In this document: one piece after another, positions 56,551 through 64,000 of the stretch
Position numbering within the stretch: the first letter of the stretch is position 1
Layout of the letters: each line of letters opens with the position of its first letter
Assembly: GCF_002101965.1 (NCBI RefSeq)
Contig: NZ_LQQA01000014.1
Location: forward strand, 1-64,000
From: Mycolicibacterium wolinskyi
Lineage (GTDB): Bacteria > Actinomycetota > Actinomycetes > Mycobacteriales > Mycobacteriaceae
Length of the DNA stretch: 64,000 bases
Direction: 5' to 3'
Position numbers and translations under genes: made by a program
The notes under the pieces: model-generated
What the model was told of the DNA's origin: nothing
The model's input: only the letters and a program-made list of their open reading frames with translations
Database searches by the model: none

Positions 56551-57372
56551 TCAGTGCGCGAGCCTGGACCGCTCGTAGAACGCGAGGGCGGCCGCGGTCG
56601 CGACGTTGAGAGAATCCGTGCCGCGCGACATGGGAATCCGCACGCGAACGTCGCTGGCCCGCATGGTGCGTTCGGTCAGGCCGGGTCCCTCGGCTCCGAC
56701 GAGGATGGCGACCCGGTCCTTCTCAAGTTGCGCCATGGCATCCGACAGTGTCGCCGCTGACGCGTCCGGCGTCATGGCAAGCAAACGAAAACCATTGGTA
56801 CGCAACAGCTCAAGGTCGTCCGGCCACGAGGCGGCACGAGCGAAGGGCACCAAAAGGGCATGGCCCATCGACACCCGGACGGCACGACGGTAGAGCGGAT
56901 CGGCGCAGCCCGCGCCGAACACCACCGCATCCACCGCCAGCCCGGCGGCGTTGCGGAAGATCGAACCCAGATTCTCGTGATCGTTGACGCCTTCGAGCAC
57001 CGCGACGGTGTGTGCCCCGGACACGACCTGCTCGACGGCCAACTCCGGCGGGCGTGACGCCGACGCCAGCACGCCGCGATTGAGATGGAAGCCGACCGCG
57101 GTGGCCATCACCTCGGCACTGGCCCGGTAGAACGGCACGTCGACCCCGTCGAGGTCGGCGGCGAGTTCACCGAGCCGCCGATCGGTACCGAGCAGCGCAC
57201 GCGGAACGAAGCGGGACGCCAGCATGCGCTGGACGACGAGGACACCTTCGGCGATCACCAGGCCCTTGCCGGTCGGCAGATCCGGCCTGCGGTCCACGCT
57301 GTTGAGATCCCGGAAGTCGTCGATGCGCGGATCCGCCGGATCCTCGATGTCGATGACGTGCAGCGCGCTCAC
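56551..57372 (-). CDS. SpoU/TrmH-family RNA 2-O-methyltransferase
   Basis: 273 residues. An N-terminal RNA-binding part precedes a SPOUT methyltransferase domain with motif 1 [20 protein letters not shown], motif 2 [12 protein letters not shown] and motif 3 [20 protein letters not shown], the knotted SAM-binding site. It probably methylates rRNA or tRNA. It corresponds to Rv0881. GTG 57372 overlaps the stop of the MarR gene upstream, which fits an operon MarR-SpoU-DUF2537. Confidence 0.92.
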   Translation of the reverse strand: MSALHVIDIEDPADPRIDDFRDLNSVDRRPDLPTGKGLVIAEGVLVVQRMLASRFVPRALLGTDRRLGELAADLDGVDVPFYRASAEVMATAVGFHLNRGVLASASRPPELAVEQVVSGAHTVAVLEGVNDHENLGSIFRNAAGLAVDAVVFGAGCADPLYRRAVRVSMGHALLVPFARAASWPDDLELLRTNGFRLLAMTPDASAATLSDAMAQLEKDRVAILVGAEGPGLTERTMRASDVRVRIPMSRGTDSLNVATAAALAFYERSRLAH

Positions 57373-57800
57373 GCGCTTTCGTCGACCATCGCCGACATCA
57401 GATCCGCTGCGGCAAGCAAGGTCTGGCGTTCTTCGGGTTCGAGCCGGGCGAGCTGCTTCAACAGCCACTCCTGGCTCGCGCGGCGCTCGGCCTCGACCAG
57501 GTTGACACCGGCCGGTGAGGCGGAGACGACAATCTGGCGTCCGTCCACCGGGTGTGCGGCCCGCGCCACCAGGCCCTGCTCGGCCAGCGAAGTCAACACG
57601 CGTGTCATCGACGGCGGGCGGACACGCTCACGCACAGCTAACGCCCCTGGAGTCATCGCACCCTCTTTGGCCAGCGTCGACAACGCCGAAAGCTGGGTCA
57701 GCGACACCGGCGATTCGGAACGCCGCACCCGTAATTGCCGGGCGAATCGGACAACGGCGAGTGCGAGGTCGCTCGCAAGCCGAGCCTCCGGATCTTTCAC
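57369..57800 (-). CDS. MarR-family transcriptional regulator
   Basis: 143 residues with a winged helix ([20 protein letters not shown], wing [13 protein letters not shown]). It corresponds to Rv0880, which has the same length. GTG 57800 is chosen because TATTAT ends 7 bases before it on the same strand, allowing leaderless expression; a frame extending to 57827 would include that box. Its gene is first of the operon with the SpoU methyltransferase. Confidence 0.88.
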   Translation of the reverse strand: MKDPEARLASDLALAVVRFARQLRVRRSESPVSLTQLSALSTLAKEGAMTPGALAVRERVRPPSMTRVLTSLAEQGLVARAAHPVDGRQIVVSASPAGVNLVEAERRASQEWLLKQLARLEPEERQTLLAAADLMSAMVDESA

Positions 57801-57807
57801 AAAGCAA

Positions 57808-57813
57808 ATAATA
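57808..57813 (-). promoter_or_regulatory. -10 box TATTAT of the MarR gene
   Basis: TATTAT on the minus strand lies 7 bases before GTG 57800. It is a strong match to the mycobacterial SigA -10 box TANNNT. The region around it is AT-rich compared with the rest of the window, and a MarR site could overlap it. Confidence 0.5.
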
Positions 57814-57885
57814 CTGAGCCTCGGCAACGATAAGGGCTAAAACCAGGGCCATTGTACGTTCTGCCGGTCGGCTAGGTTGGTGGCG

Positions 57886-58155
57886 ATGACCGGAGACCCG
57901 AACGGCTCAGCAGACCCGGCGCCCCAGCCGCCGCCGTTGCCCGCGGCGCTGCTGGAACCGTGGCCGGTGGTGCTCGTGATCGCGGCCGGTTGGCTCATCG
58001 TGACCGTGCTGGCCTTCACCGTCCCCGATCTGCACAGCTGGCGGCCATACGCCGTGGCCGGTCTTGGCATCGGGGCCCTTGGCACATCGATCTTCCTGTG
58101 GCAACGTCGTGCGGTGCGACGCGGATCTCGCGGCGCCCAAAGCGGATTGACCTGA
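57886..58155 (+). CDS. DUF2530-family membrane protein
   Basis: 89 residues with two membrane segments (VVLVIAAGWLIVTVLAFTV and YAVAGLGIGALGTSIFLW) and an Arg-rich C terminus. It fits DUF2530; Rv0879c is the tuberculosis equivalent. ATG 57886 is used; a GTG at 57877 is possible. The SRPBCC gene follows 9 bp later. Confidence 0.8.
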   Translation: MTGDPNGSADPAPQPPPLPAALLEPWPVVLVIAAGWLIVTVLAFTVPDLHSWRPYAVAGLGIGALGTSIFLWQRRAVRRGSRGAQSGLT

Positions 58156-58164
58156 GGAGACGGT

Positions 58165-58617
58165 ATGGCGGCGCCGCTGTTGCAAGCACAGATCGACATC
58201 AACGCACCGGTCGACAGGGTTTGGGCCCTGGTGTCGGATCTGCGCCGGATGCCGGAGTGGAGCCCACAGTGCCGGCTGATGAAGACCCTCGGACCGGTGC
58301 GGCCCGGGGCGCGGACATTCAACCTCAACCGCCGCAAGTTCATGTTCTGGCCGACCACGTCACGGATCACCGAGGTGATCCCGGAGCAGAAGCTGGCGTT
58401 TCGCGTCGACGCCAACAACACCATCTGGACGTACGAACTCGAGCCCACCGAGACGGGCACCAAACTGATCGAGAGCCGCCACGCCGAGAACGGCACGTCT
58501 GCGGTGTCGAACGCATTGGTCAACGCGTTGTTCGGCGGTGTACCGAGCTTCGAGAACGAACTCGTCGAGGGCATGAACGCGTCGCTGGCCCGGATCAAGG
58601 CCGCCGCCGAGCGCTGA
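58165..58617 (+). CDS. SRPBCC/polyketide cyclase-like protein
   Basis: 150 residues of the START-like SRPBCC fold, which forms a deep hydrophobic ligand cavity. The N terminus IDINAPVDRVWALVSDLRRM and the C-terminal helix FENELVEGMNASLARIKAAA are characteristic. ATG 58165 follows GGAGA. Substrate unknown; it is likely co-transcribed with the DUF2530 gene. Confidence 0.85.
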   Translation: MAAPLLQAQIDINAPVDRVWALVSDLRRMPEWSPQCRLMKTLGPVRPGARTFNLNRRKFMFWPTTSRITEVIPEQKLAFRVDANNTIWTYELEPTETGTKLIESRHAENGTSAVSNALVNALFGGVPSFENELVEGMNASLARIKAAAER

Positions 58618-58624
58618 TCGGCGC

Positions 58625-59437
58625 TCAGTCGGCGAGGTCGAGCACGCCGTCGTCGTACGGCTCGTACATCGGTGAGCCCGTTCCGGGCGGCTGCGGCGTG
58701 TCCGAATGGGCACCGCAGCCGTACTCGGCGTCGACCACGTGGCCGTCGGCGGCCAACTCGTTGGCGCACACCCCGAACATGGGGCCGAGCGCGCCGCCGA
58801 GGGGCAGATAAAAACCGCAGTCGCGGCAGACCCGGCGGGTCGACCGGGCCATCGCCGAAGCCGGCCCGTAGTCACCGTCGTGCCAGCGTTGGGCTGCGCC
58901 CGCACGGCCCCAATCGCTGAGCACCTGGCGGCGGCCGAAGCCGAGCTCGACCGCGGTGTCGTCGATGAGTGGATCGCCCGTCGCCAGATACCCGGGCACC
59001 AGCCGAGGATCGGCAGGCGGCGGGGCCAGCAGATCGCCTGGGCTCAGATCACCGGGCCGGATCCGTTCGTTCCAGGGCACCCACTTCGGCGCGAGCAGCG
59101 CCGTCGGGCCCGGAACCAGGACGAGCTCACTGATGGTGGCGTGATCGGCGCCGGGGTAGGCAGCGACCACGACGGCCCACTGCCAGCCGCGATAGCCGGG
59201 CAAATTGGCGAGGAAGCGGTGTGTCGCCGAGCTCGGATCCTCGAATGTCGCGCCGAGGTACTCGCCGACCGTGTCCTCACCGCTGAACTCGGTCAACGCC
59301 GCGCGCGCCTGCTCGACGGCGCCCAAAAGCAGCGACTCCAACCGCGGCTCGGGCTCCACGCTGGTCGCCGAGCCGGAACTCAGACCCGCTTCACGGGCCT
59401 GCTCAGCTGATTCGGTCACACTTTCCATCGCCTCCAT
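58625..59437 (-). CDS. DUF3027-family protein
   Basis: 270 residues. The central region GYRGWQWAVVVAAYPGADHA and the PKWVPWNERIRPGDLSPGDL motif are DUF3027 features; Rv0877 is the tuberculosis equivalent. A Cys set near the end (CRDCGFYLP, VCANE, YGCGAH) could form a zinc ribbon. ATG 59437 is used, ATG 59428 is nine bases later. Function unknown. It is divergent from the MFS gene. Confidence 0.83.
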   Translation of the reverse strand: MEAMESVTESAEQAREAGLSSGSATSVEPEPRLESLLLGAVEQARAALTEFSGEDTVGEYLGATFEDPSSATHRFLANLPGYRGWQWAVVVAAYPGADHATISELVLVPGPTALLAPKWVPWNERIRPGDLSPGDLLAPPPADPRLVPGYLATGDPLIDDTAVELGFGRRQVLSDWGRAGAAQRWHDGDYGPASAMARSTRRVCRDCGFYLPLGGALGPMFGVCANELAADGHVVDAEYGCGAHSDTPQPPGTGSPMYEPYDDGVLDLAD

Positions 59438-59515
59438 AGTGCCTGACCGGCCCGACCGCGGGCCACACCGGTCGCCTATGCGTCGCGCGCGAGGCGGATA
59501 AGAGAGAATCATGGG

Positions 59516-61156
59516 GTGACTTACTACCCGCCGCGGCCGCCTGGCGATCGTGGCGAGGAGCATCCCGGGATGGCCAATTACCCGAGCGGCGAGACGCCCC
59601 GCAAGCCGCGCAGGCCGTCCGGTGCGAGCTCGAACCGCTGGCTGCCACCGCTGGACGACCAGCAGACCGCCGCGCACGCCTCGCATGAGCGCTCGGTCCC
59701 GCCGCGTGGAGGCGGATACGCGGCAGGCGAGAAGGTGACCGTCACGCGTGCCGCGGCCGCCCGCAGCCGTGAAATGGGTTCGCGAATGTACGGTTTGGTG
59801 CACCGCGCGGCCACCGCGGACGGTGCCGACAAATCGGGGCTGACGGCGCTGACCTGGCCGGTGGTGGCCAACTTCGCCGTCGACGCCGCAATGGCCGTCG
59901 CCCTGGCCAACACGTTGTTCTTCGCCGCGGCCAGCGGCGAGTCCAAGAGCAAGGTCGCGCTCTACCTGTTGATCACGATCGCGCCGTTCGCGGTGATCGC
60001 ACCGCTGATCGGGCCTGCACTCGACCGGTTGCAGCACGGCCGACGCGTCGCGCTCGCGGCGTCGTTCGCGTTGCGCACGGTGCTGATCGTGGTGCTGATC
60101 GCGAACTACGACGGCATCACCGGCAGCTATCCGCCTTGGGTGCTCTACCCGTGCGCGCTCGGGATGATGGTGCTGTCCAAATCGTTTTCGGTGCTGCGCA
60201 GCGCGGTCACGCCGCGGGTGCTGCCGCCGTCCATCGACCTCGTCCGGGTCAACTCCCGTCTGACCACCTTCGGTCTTCTTGGCGGCACCGTCGTGGGTGG
60301 CGGGATCGCGGCCGGTGCCGAATACCTGTTCAACCTGGTCCATCTGCCCGGTGCGCTGTACGTGATCGTCGCCGTGTCCGTCGCGGGCGCGGTGCTGTCG
60401 ATGCGGATCCCGAAGTGGGTCGAGGTCACCGAGGGTGAGGTGCCCACGACACTGAGCTACCACGGGGCCACCGGCGAGCTGCGCCGCCCCGGCAAGTCCA
60501 AGGCTCCGCGTCAGCCGTTGGGCCGCAACACGATCACCGCGCTGTGGGGCAACTGCACGATCAAAGTGATGGTCGGATTCCTGTTCCTCTACCCCGCGTT
60601 CGTCGCCAAGTCGCACGATGCCAGCGGCTGGGAACAGCTGTTGATTCTCGGCCTGATCGGCGCGGCCGCGGGCATCGGCAACTTCGCCGGGAACGTCACC
60701 GCCGCACGGCTCAAGCTGGGCCACCCGGCGCAGATGGTGGTGCGCGCGGCGATCGCGGTGACGGCCGCCGCCCTGGCCGCCGCGCTGACCGGCAACCTGT
60801 TCGTCGCCGCGGGCGCGACCCTGGTGACCTCGGCGGCGAGCGCGATCGCCAAAGCCTCGCTCGACGCGTCCCTGCAGGACGATCTGCCCGAGGCGTCGCG
60901 GGCCTCGGCATTCGGCCGCTCGGAGTCGGTACTCCAGCTCGCGTGGGTGGCCGGCGGCGCCACCGGGGTGCTCATCTATACGGACCTCTCAGTCGGGTTC
61001 ACTACGATCACCGCCGTGCTGATACTCGGGCTGGCCCAGACCATCGTGAGCTACCGCGGCGAATCACTGATTCCCGGATTCGGCGGCAATCGCCCCGTGC
61101 TGGCCGAACGCGAGGGCGACGGTGCACCGATCGCGGCCGAGTGGGAGACCCGGTGA
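59516..61156 (+). CDS. MFS-type membrane protein with long polar N terminus
   Basis: 546 residues. The first 100 residues are polar and Pro/Arg-rich (YYPPRPPGDRGEE; ETPRKPRRPSG), then come about 10-12 membrane segments with MFS-type loops (GPALDRLQHGRRVALAASF). It corresponds to Rv0876c. GTG 59516 is used; ATG 59570 would remove 18 residues. It overlaps the DUF2771 gene by 4 bases (GTGA). The substrate is unknown. Confidence 0.83.
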   Translation: MTYYPPRPPGDRGEEHPGMANYPSGETPRKPRRPSGASSNRWLPPLDDQQTAAHASHERSVPPRGGGYAAGEKVTVTRAAAARSREMGSRMYGLVHRAATADGADKSGLTALTWPVVANFAVDAAMAVALANTLFFAAASGESKSKVALYLLITIAPFAVIAPLIGPALDRLQHGRRVALAASFALRTVLIVVLIANYDGITGSYPPWVLYPCALGMMVLSKSFSVLRSAVTPRVLPPSIDLVRVNSRLTTFGLLGGTVVGGGIAAGAEYLFNLVHLPGALYVIVAVSVAGAVLSMRIPKWVEVTEGEVPTTLSYHGATGELRRPGKSKAPRQPLGRNTITALWGNCTIKVMVGFLFLYPAFVAKSHDASGWEQLLILGLIGAAAGIGNFAGNVTAARLKLGHPAQMVVRAAIAVTAAALAAALTGNLFVAAGATLVTSAASAIAKASLDASLQDDLPEASRASAFGRSESVLQLAWVAGGATGVLIYTDLSVGFTTITAVLILGLAQTIVSYRGESLIPGFGGNRPVLAEREGDGAPIAAEWETR

Positions 61157-61641
61157 AGCGGACCATCGCGATCCTGGCGGTCGTCGTCGTCCTGGCCATC
61201 GCCGGCACCACGGTAGGGGTTTGGCGCCTGAGCAGTTCGCACGGCGAACAGCTGCCGCAGATCAGCGCGTACTCGGACGGTCATCTCGTCCGGGTCGGCC
61301 CGTTCCGGTACTGCCCGGTGCTCGATCTCAACAATTGCCAGGACCCGCGTGACGCGGGCGAACTGCGCGTCAACGAGGACAACCCCGTTCAGCTCTCGGT
61401 CCCGTCAGCGATCGCCCGCGCGCCGTGGCGCCTGCTTCGCGTGTACGAGAACCCCATCGACACCACGGTTTCGGTGTACCGGCCGGAAACGACGCTGGCC
61501 GTGACCATTCCGACCGTCGACCCGCAGCGCGGGCGCCTCACCGGCCTGGCCGTGCAGCTCCTGACGCTCGTTCAGGACGAGGCGGGCGAGGAATTCCCGT
61601 TGCCGCATGCCGAATGGTCGATCAGCACGGTCTGGCCCTAG
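61153..61641 (+). CDS. DUF2771-family exported protein
   Basis: 162 residues. An N-terminal membrane anchor (TIAILAVVVVLAIAGTTVGV) precedes a small extracytoplasmic domain containing one Cys pair (FRYCPVLDLNNCQD). It fits DUF2771; Rv0875c is the equivalent. It is coupled to the MFS gene by the GTGA overlap and may work with it. Its end overlaps the convergent GST-family gene by 4 bases. Confidence 0.82.
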   Translation: MKRTIAILAVVVVLAIAGTTVGVWRLSSSHGEQLPQISAYSDGHLVRVGPFRYCPVLDLNNCQDPRDAGELRVNEDNPVQLSVPSAIARAPWRLLRVYENPIDTTVSVYRPETTLAVTIPTVDPQRGRLTGLAVQLLTLVQDEAGEEFPLPHAEWSISTVWP

Positions 61642-62663
61642 CCGGCCGAGTGCTCGGCCGGCACCCGCTCGCCCGCACGCGTCGGGCCCGGCGGCGTCCC
61701 GTCGCCGAACGGCCTGCCGCCCAACGCTTCCCGGCCATGGGGAGTGAGCCAGTCGGACAGGTCGGGGCCCTTCGGCACGATCTGCGTCGGATTGATATCG
61801 GCGTGCACGATGTAGTAGTGCTGCTTGATCTGCACGAAGTCGATCGTGTCGCCGAAGCCCGGGGTCTGGAACAGATCCCGCGCGTAGGCCCACAGCACGT
61901 CCATCTCGGCGAGCTTGGACCGGTTGCACTTGAAATGCCCGTGGTAGACGGGATCGAAGCGAGCCAGTGTGGTGAACAGCCGCACGTCGGCCTCGGTGAT
62001 GGTGTCGCCGACGAGATATCGCTGGGTCGCCAACCGCTCCGACAGCCAGTCGAGTGCGGTGAACAGCCGGTCGTAGGCGGCGTCGTAGGCCTCTTGTGAG
62101 CCCGCGAAACCACAGCGGTACACCCCGTTGTTGACCTCGGTGTAGATGCGCTTGGCCACGGCGTCGATCTCCTCGCGCAGCGGCTCGGGATACAGCTGCG
62201 GTGCGCCCTCGCGGTGATAGGCGGTCCACTCCGTGGAGAAGTCCAGCGTCATCTGGGCGAAGTCGTTGGTGACCACCGCGCCCGACGCCACCTCGACGAT
62301 CGCTGGCACCGTGATGCCCTTGGGGTAGTTCGGGTCGCGCTTGAAGTAGGCGTCCTGCAGCCGTGGTATCCGCAGCACCGGGTCGAGCCCGTCCGGGTCG
62401 AGATCGAACGTCCAACTGCGTTCGTCGTGGGTCGGCCCGCAAAAGCCAATGGACAGAACATCTTCCAGGCCCAGCAGCCGGCGCACGATGATCGTGCGAT
62501 TCGCCCACGGACACGCCCGTGCCACGATCAACCGGTAGCGGCCGGGCTCGACCGGATAGCCGTCACGACCGTCGGCCGTGATGCGGGTGGTGATGTAGTT
62601 GGTGTCGCGGTTGAATTCGCCCCCCGACGAGGATTTGTCGGCGACGTAGGAACCCTGGGCCAT
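61638..62663 (-). CDS. Xi-class glutathione S-transferase-like reductase (ECM4/YqjG type)
   Basis: 341 residues. The active-site motif is ARACPWANRT with the Cys of Xi-class enzymes, which reduce glutathionyl-hydroquinones. A GST-like C-terminal helical domain follows (WLSERLATQRYLVGDTITEA). Mycobacteria make mycothiol rather than glutathione, so the thiol partner is unclear. ATG 62663 is preferred over one 18 bases upstream. Convergent with the DUF2771 gene. Confidence 0.87.
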   Translation of the reverse strand: MAQGSYVADKSSSGGEFNRDTNYITTRITADGRDGYPVEPGRYRLIVARACPWANRTIIVRRLLGLEDVLSIGFCGPTHDERSWTFDLDPDGLDPVLRIPRLQDAYFKRDPNYPKGITVPAIVEVASGAVVTNDFAQMTLDFSTEWTAYHREGAPQLYPEPLREEIDAVAKRIYTEVNNGVYRCGFAGSQEAYDAAYDRLFTALDWLSERLATQRYLVGDTITEADVRLFTTLARFDPVYHGHFKCNRSKLAEMDVLWAYARDLFQTPGFGDTIDFVQIKQHYYIVHADINPTQIVPKGPDLSDWLTPHGREALGGRPFGDGTPPGPTRAGERVPAEHSAG

Positions 62664-62689
62664 ACCTACATCTTGCGCCAACGCGTGGG

Positions 62690-63100
62690 TCAGGCGTCGA
62701 GTTCGCGCGCGACAGCCTTGACCACCTCGGACACCCGGCGGGCGACCTTGCGGTCGGGATAGCGACCCTTGCGCAGCTCAGGCTGCACGATGTCCTCGAG
62801 CAGCGTGATCATGTCCGAGACCATGCCGTGAAGTTCGTCGGGCGTGTGCTTGTGCTCGGGCCGCTCAGCTTCGCGCCGGTTGCGGCTCACGCTCGGCGGC
62901 GGATCAATCAGCTTGAGACTCAATGCCTGCGGGCCGCGACGGCCGGCAGCGACACCGAACTCGACCCGCTGGCCGGCCTTCAGACCTTCGACACCAGCAG
63001 GCAACGCCGAGGACCGGACGTAGACGTCCTCGCCCTCTTCCTGCGACAAAAAGCCGAAGCCCTTCTCGGCGTCGTACCACTTAACCCTGCCGGTCGGCAC
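62690..63100 (-). CDS. cspB: Cold shock domain protein with C-terminal extension
   Basis: 136 residues. The cold shock domain ([23 protein letters not shown]1 KGFGFL, RNP2-like DVYVRSS) fills residues 1-66 and binds single-stranded nucleic acid. A charged C-terminal region of about 70 residues follows, unlike short CspA proteins. It corresponds to Rv0871 (CspB). GTG 63100 has a GAGGA ribosome site. A hairpin followed by TTTT lies in its presumed leader. Confidence 0.9.
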   Translation of the reverse strand: MPTGRVKWYDAEKGFGFLSQEEGEDVYVRSSALPAGVEGLKAGQRVEFGVAAGRRGPQALSLKLIDPPPSVSRNRREAERPEHKHTPDELHGMVSDMITLLEDIVQPELRKGRYPDRKVARRVSEVVKAVARELDA

Positions 63101-63135
63101 TGGTCCTCACCTGCTCGTCATTGTCAGCTCAACAC

Positions 63136-63162
63136 AAAAGCGTCCCGTCTGCGCCGGGACGC
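63136..63162 (-). terminator. Hairpin with T tract in the cspB leader
   Basis: On the minus strand GCGTCCCG pairs with CGGGACGC (8-bp perfect stem, 7-base loop; positions 63155-63162 and 63140-63147), followed directly by TTTT. This is the form of an intrinsic terminator, located 36-62 bases upstream of the cspB start. It could attenuate or thermally regulate cspB if transcription begins before it. Confidence 0.55.
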
Positions 63163-63252
63163 GATGTGGTGATCCTACTCGGCCCTGGGCGCGGCCTTCA
63201 CCTTGATTACTCGGTAGGCTTGGACCACCGCTTGAGGAGAGATGCGCCTGAT

Positions 63253-63654
63253 ATGCGAGTGATACTGAATATCATCTGGTTGATCTTCGGCGGCCTGTGG
63301 TTGGCACTGGGATACCTGCTGGCCGCGCTGATCAGCTTCATCCTGATCATCACCATCCCGTTCGGGTTCGCGTCGCTGCGCATCGCGTCTTACGCCTTGT
63401 GGCCGTTCGGCCGCACGATCGTCGACAAGCCGGGAACGCGCCCTGGCGCCCTCATCGGCAACATCATCTGGGTCATCCTGTTCGGCTGGTGGCTGGCGCT
63501 CGGGCATCTAGTCAGTGCCGTCGCCATGGCCATCACGATCATCGGTATCCCGCTGGCGCTGGCCGATCTCAAGATGATCCCGGTGTCGCTCGTGCCGCTG
63601 GGCAAGGAGATCGTCCCGGTTGATCGGCTCAATCAGCAGCGGGTGGCGGTATGA
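63253..63654 (+). CDS. YccF-family membrane protein
   Basis: 133 residues with two DUF307-type units, each a membrane pair: NIIWLIFGGLWLALGYLLAA and NIIWVILFGWWLALGHLVSA, followed by IPFGFASLRIASYALWPFGR-type loops. This internal duplication is the YccF pattern. It corresponds to Rv0870c. Function unknown. Its stop overlaps the moaA start by 4 bases. Confidence 0.88.
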   Translation: MRVILNIIWLIFGGLWLALGYLLAALISFILIITIPFGFASLRIASYALWPFGRTIVDKPGTRPGALIGNIIWVILFGWWLALGHLVSAVAMAITIIGIPLALADLKMIPVSLVPLGKEIVPVDRLNQQRVAV

Positions 63655-64000
63655 CGGTCACCGGTCTGGGCCTGCCGACGGTGGCCCGCCCGACAACCGA
63701 CGCACCGAGCACCGGCCCGCTGATCGACACCTATGGGCGGGTCGCCACCGACCTGCGGGTGTCCCTGACCGATCGGTGCAACCTGCGCTGCACCTATTGC
63801 ATGCCTGCCGAAGGCCTGAACTGGCTGCCCGGCGACGCGCTGCTGAGCCCGGCCGAGCTGGGCCGGCTGTTGCGCATCGCGGTCACCCGCCTCGGGGTCA
63901 CGAGCGTGCGCTTCACCGGCGGGGAACCCCTCGTCACGCGTCACCTGGAAGAAGTGGTGGCCGCCGCGGCGGCCCTCACGCCGCGCCCGGAGATCACCCT
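63651..64000 (+). CDS. moaA: GTP 3,8-cyclase MoaA, N-terminal part (cut by window)
   Basis: The first 116 codons of a radical SAM enzyme that starts molybdopterin synthesis from GTP. The iron-sulfur Cys motif is CNLRCTYC in VSLTDRCNLRCTYCMPAEG, and the SAM-binding FTGGEPL follows. Position next to the YccF and csp genes matches MoaA2 (Rv0869c). The C-terminal cluster lies outside the window. ATGA overlap with the YccF gene indicates co-translation. Confidence 0.93.
   Translation, partial: MTVTGLGLPTVARPTTDAPSTGPLIDTYGRVATDLRVSLTDRCNLRCTYCMPAEGLNWLPGDALLSPAELGRLLRIAVTRLGVTSVRFTGGEPLVTRHLEEVVAAAAALTPRPEIT

Noticed and set aside
58625..60724. Leftward frame of about 700 codons
   Set aside because: Only the last 270 codons are the DUF3027 gene; the upstream part is antisense to the MFS gene.

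Overview
The window looks like chromosomal DNA of a fast-growing mycobacterium, most likely Mycolicibacterium smegmatis or a close relative. It is GC-rich, gene-dense and uses many GTG starts. From about 32 kb to the right end the gene order matches, from memory, the Mycobacterium tuberculosis block Rv0869c-Rv0903c: prrA/prrB, arfA-arfB-arfC, a DUF2630 gene, a phytoene-desaturase-like oxidoreductase, gltA2, citA, fprB, an AurF-type diiron gene, serC, sepH, a SpoU methyltransferase, a MarR gene, cspB, a YccF gene and moaA2. No tRNA, rRNA, CRISPR array, intact transposase or prophage gene was seen.

Layout. Bases 1-359 hold only repeats that resemble a transposon end. Then come a YhgE/Pip-like membrane protein with a degenerate ABC ATPase (0.36-3.1 kb), a TetR-MEDS fusion regulator with a palindromic operator, and a STAS protein. 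At 5.6-12.7 kb is an amine-catabolism locus: a leftward operon of an APC permease, a copper amine oxidase and small membrane proteins, and a rightward permease-IclR pair. The 0.47 kb between them holds repeated ATTCTCATTTGA-type sites and the stump of an aldehyde dehydrogenase. At 12.7-18.9 kb are two acyl-CoA synthetases divergent from a GAF-LuxR regulator, a nitrilase-family hydrolase and an epoxide hydrolase. A rifamycin phosphotransferase-like gene (rph) follows. At 21.5-25.0 kb lies a four-gene exported/membrane cluster with YtkA/FixH-like and His-rich proteins. At 25.0-30.7 kb are three ABC exporter genes, two of which form a predicted heterodimer. A split chromate-transporter pair and a phospholipase D-like gene precede prrAB.

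From 33 kb on the genes are mostly core functions. They cover two-component signalling (PrrAB), the envelope ArfABC locus, two citrate synthase paralogues (GltA, CitA), pyridoxal phosphate synthesis (PdxH), serine synthesis (SerC), electron transfer (FprB), cell division (SepH), RNA modification, cold shock and molybdopterin synthesis (MoaA, cut by the window edge). Between them are small regulator-target pairs (MFS/MarR, ArsR/VOC), several with a visible palindromic operator.

The most interesting accessory material is the amine oxidase operon with possible copper-handling partners, including a short Cys-rich ORF, and the 21.5-25.0 kb cluster, whose main membrane protein I cannot assign to a known family. 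Functions are by recognition of motifs and families only; no database search was run.
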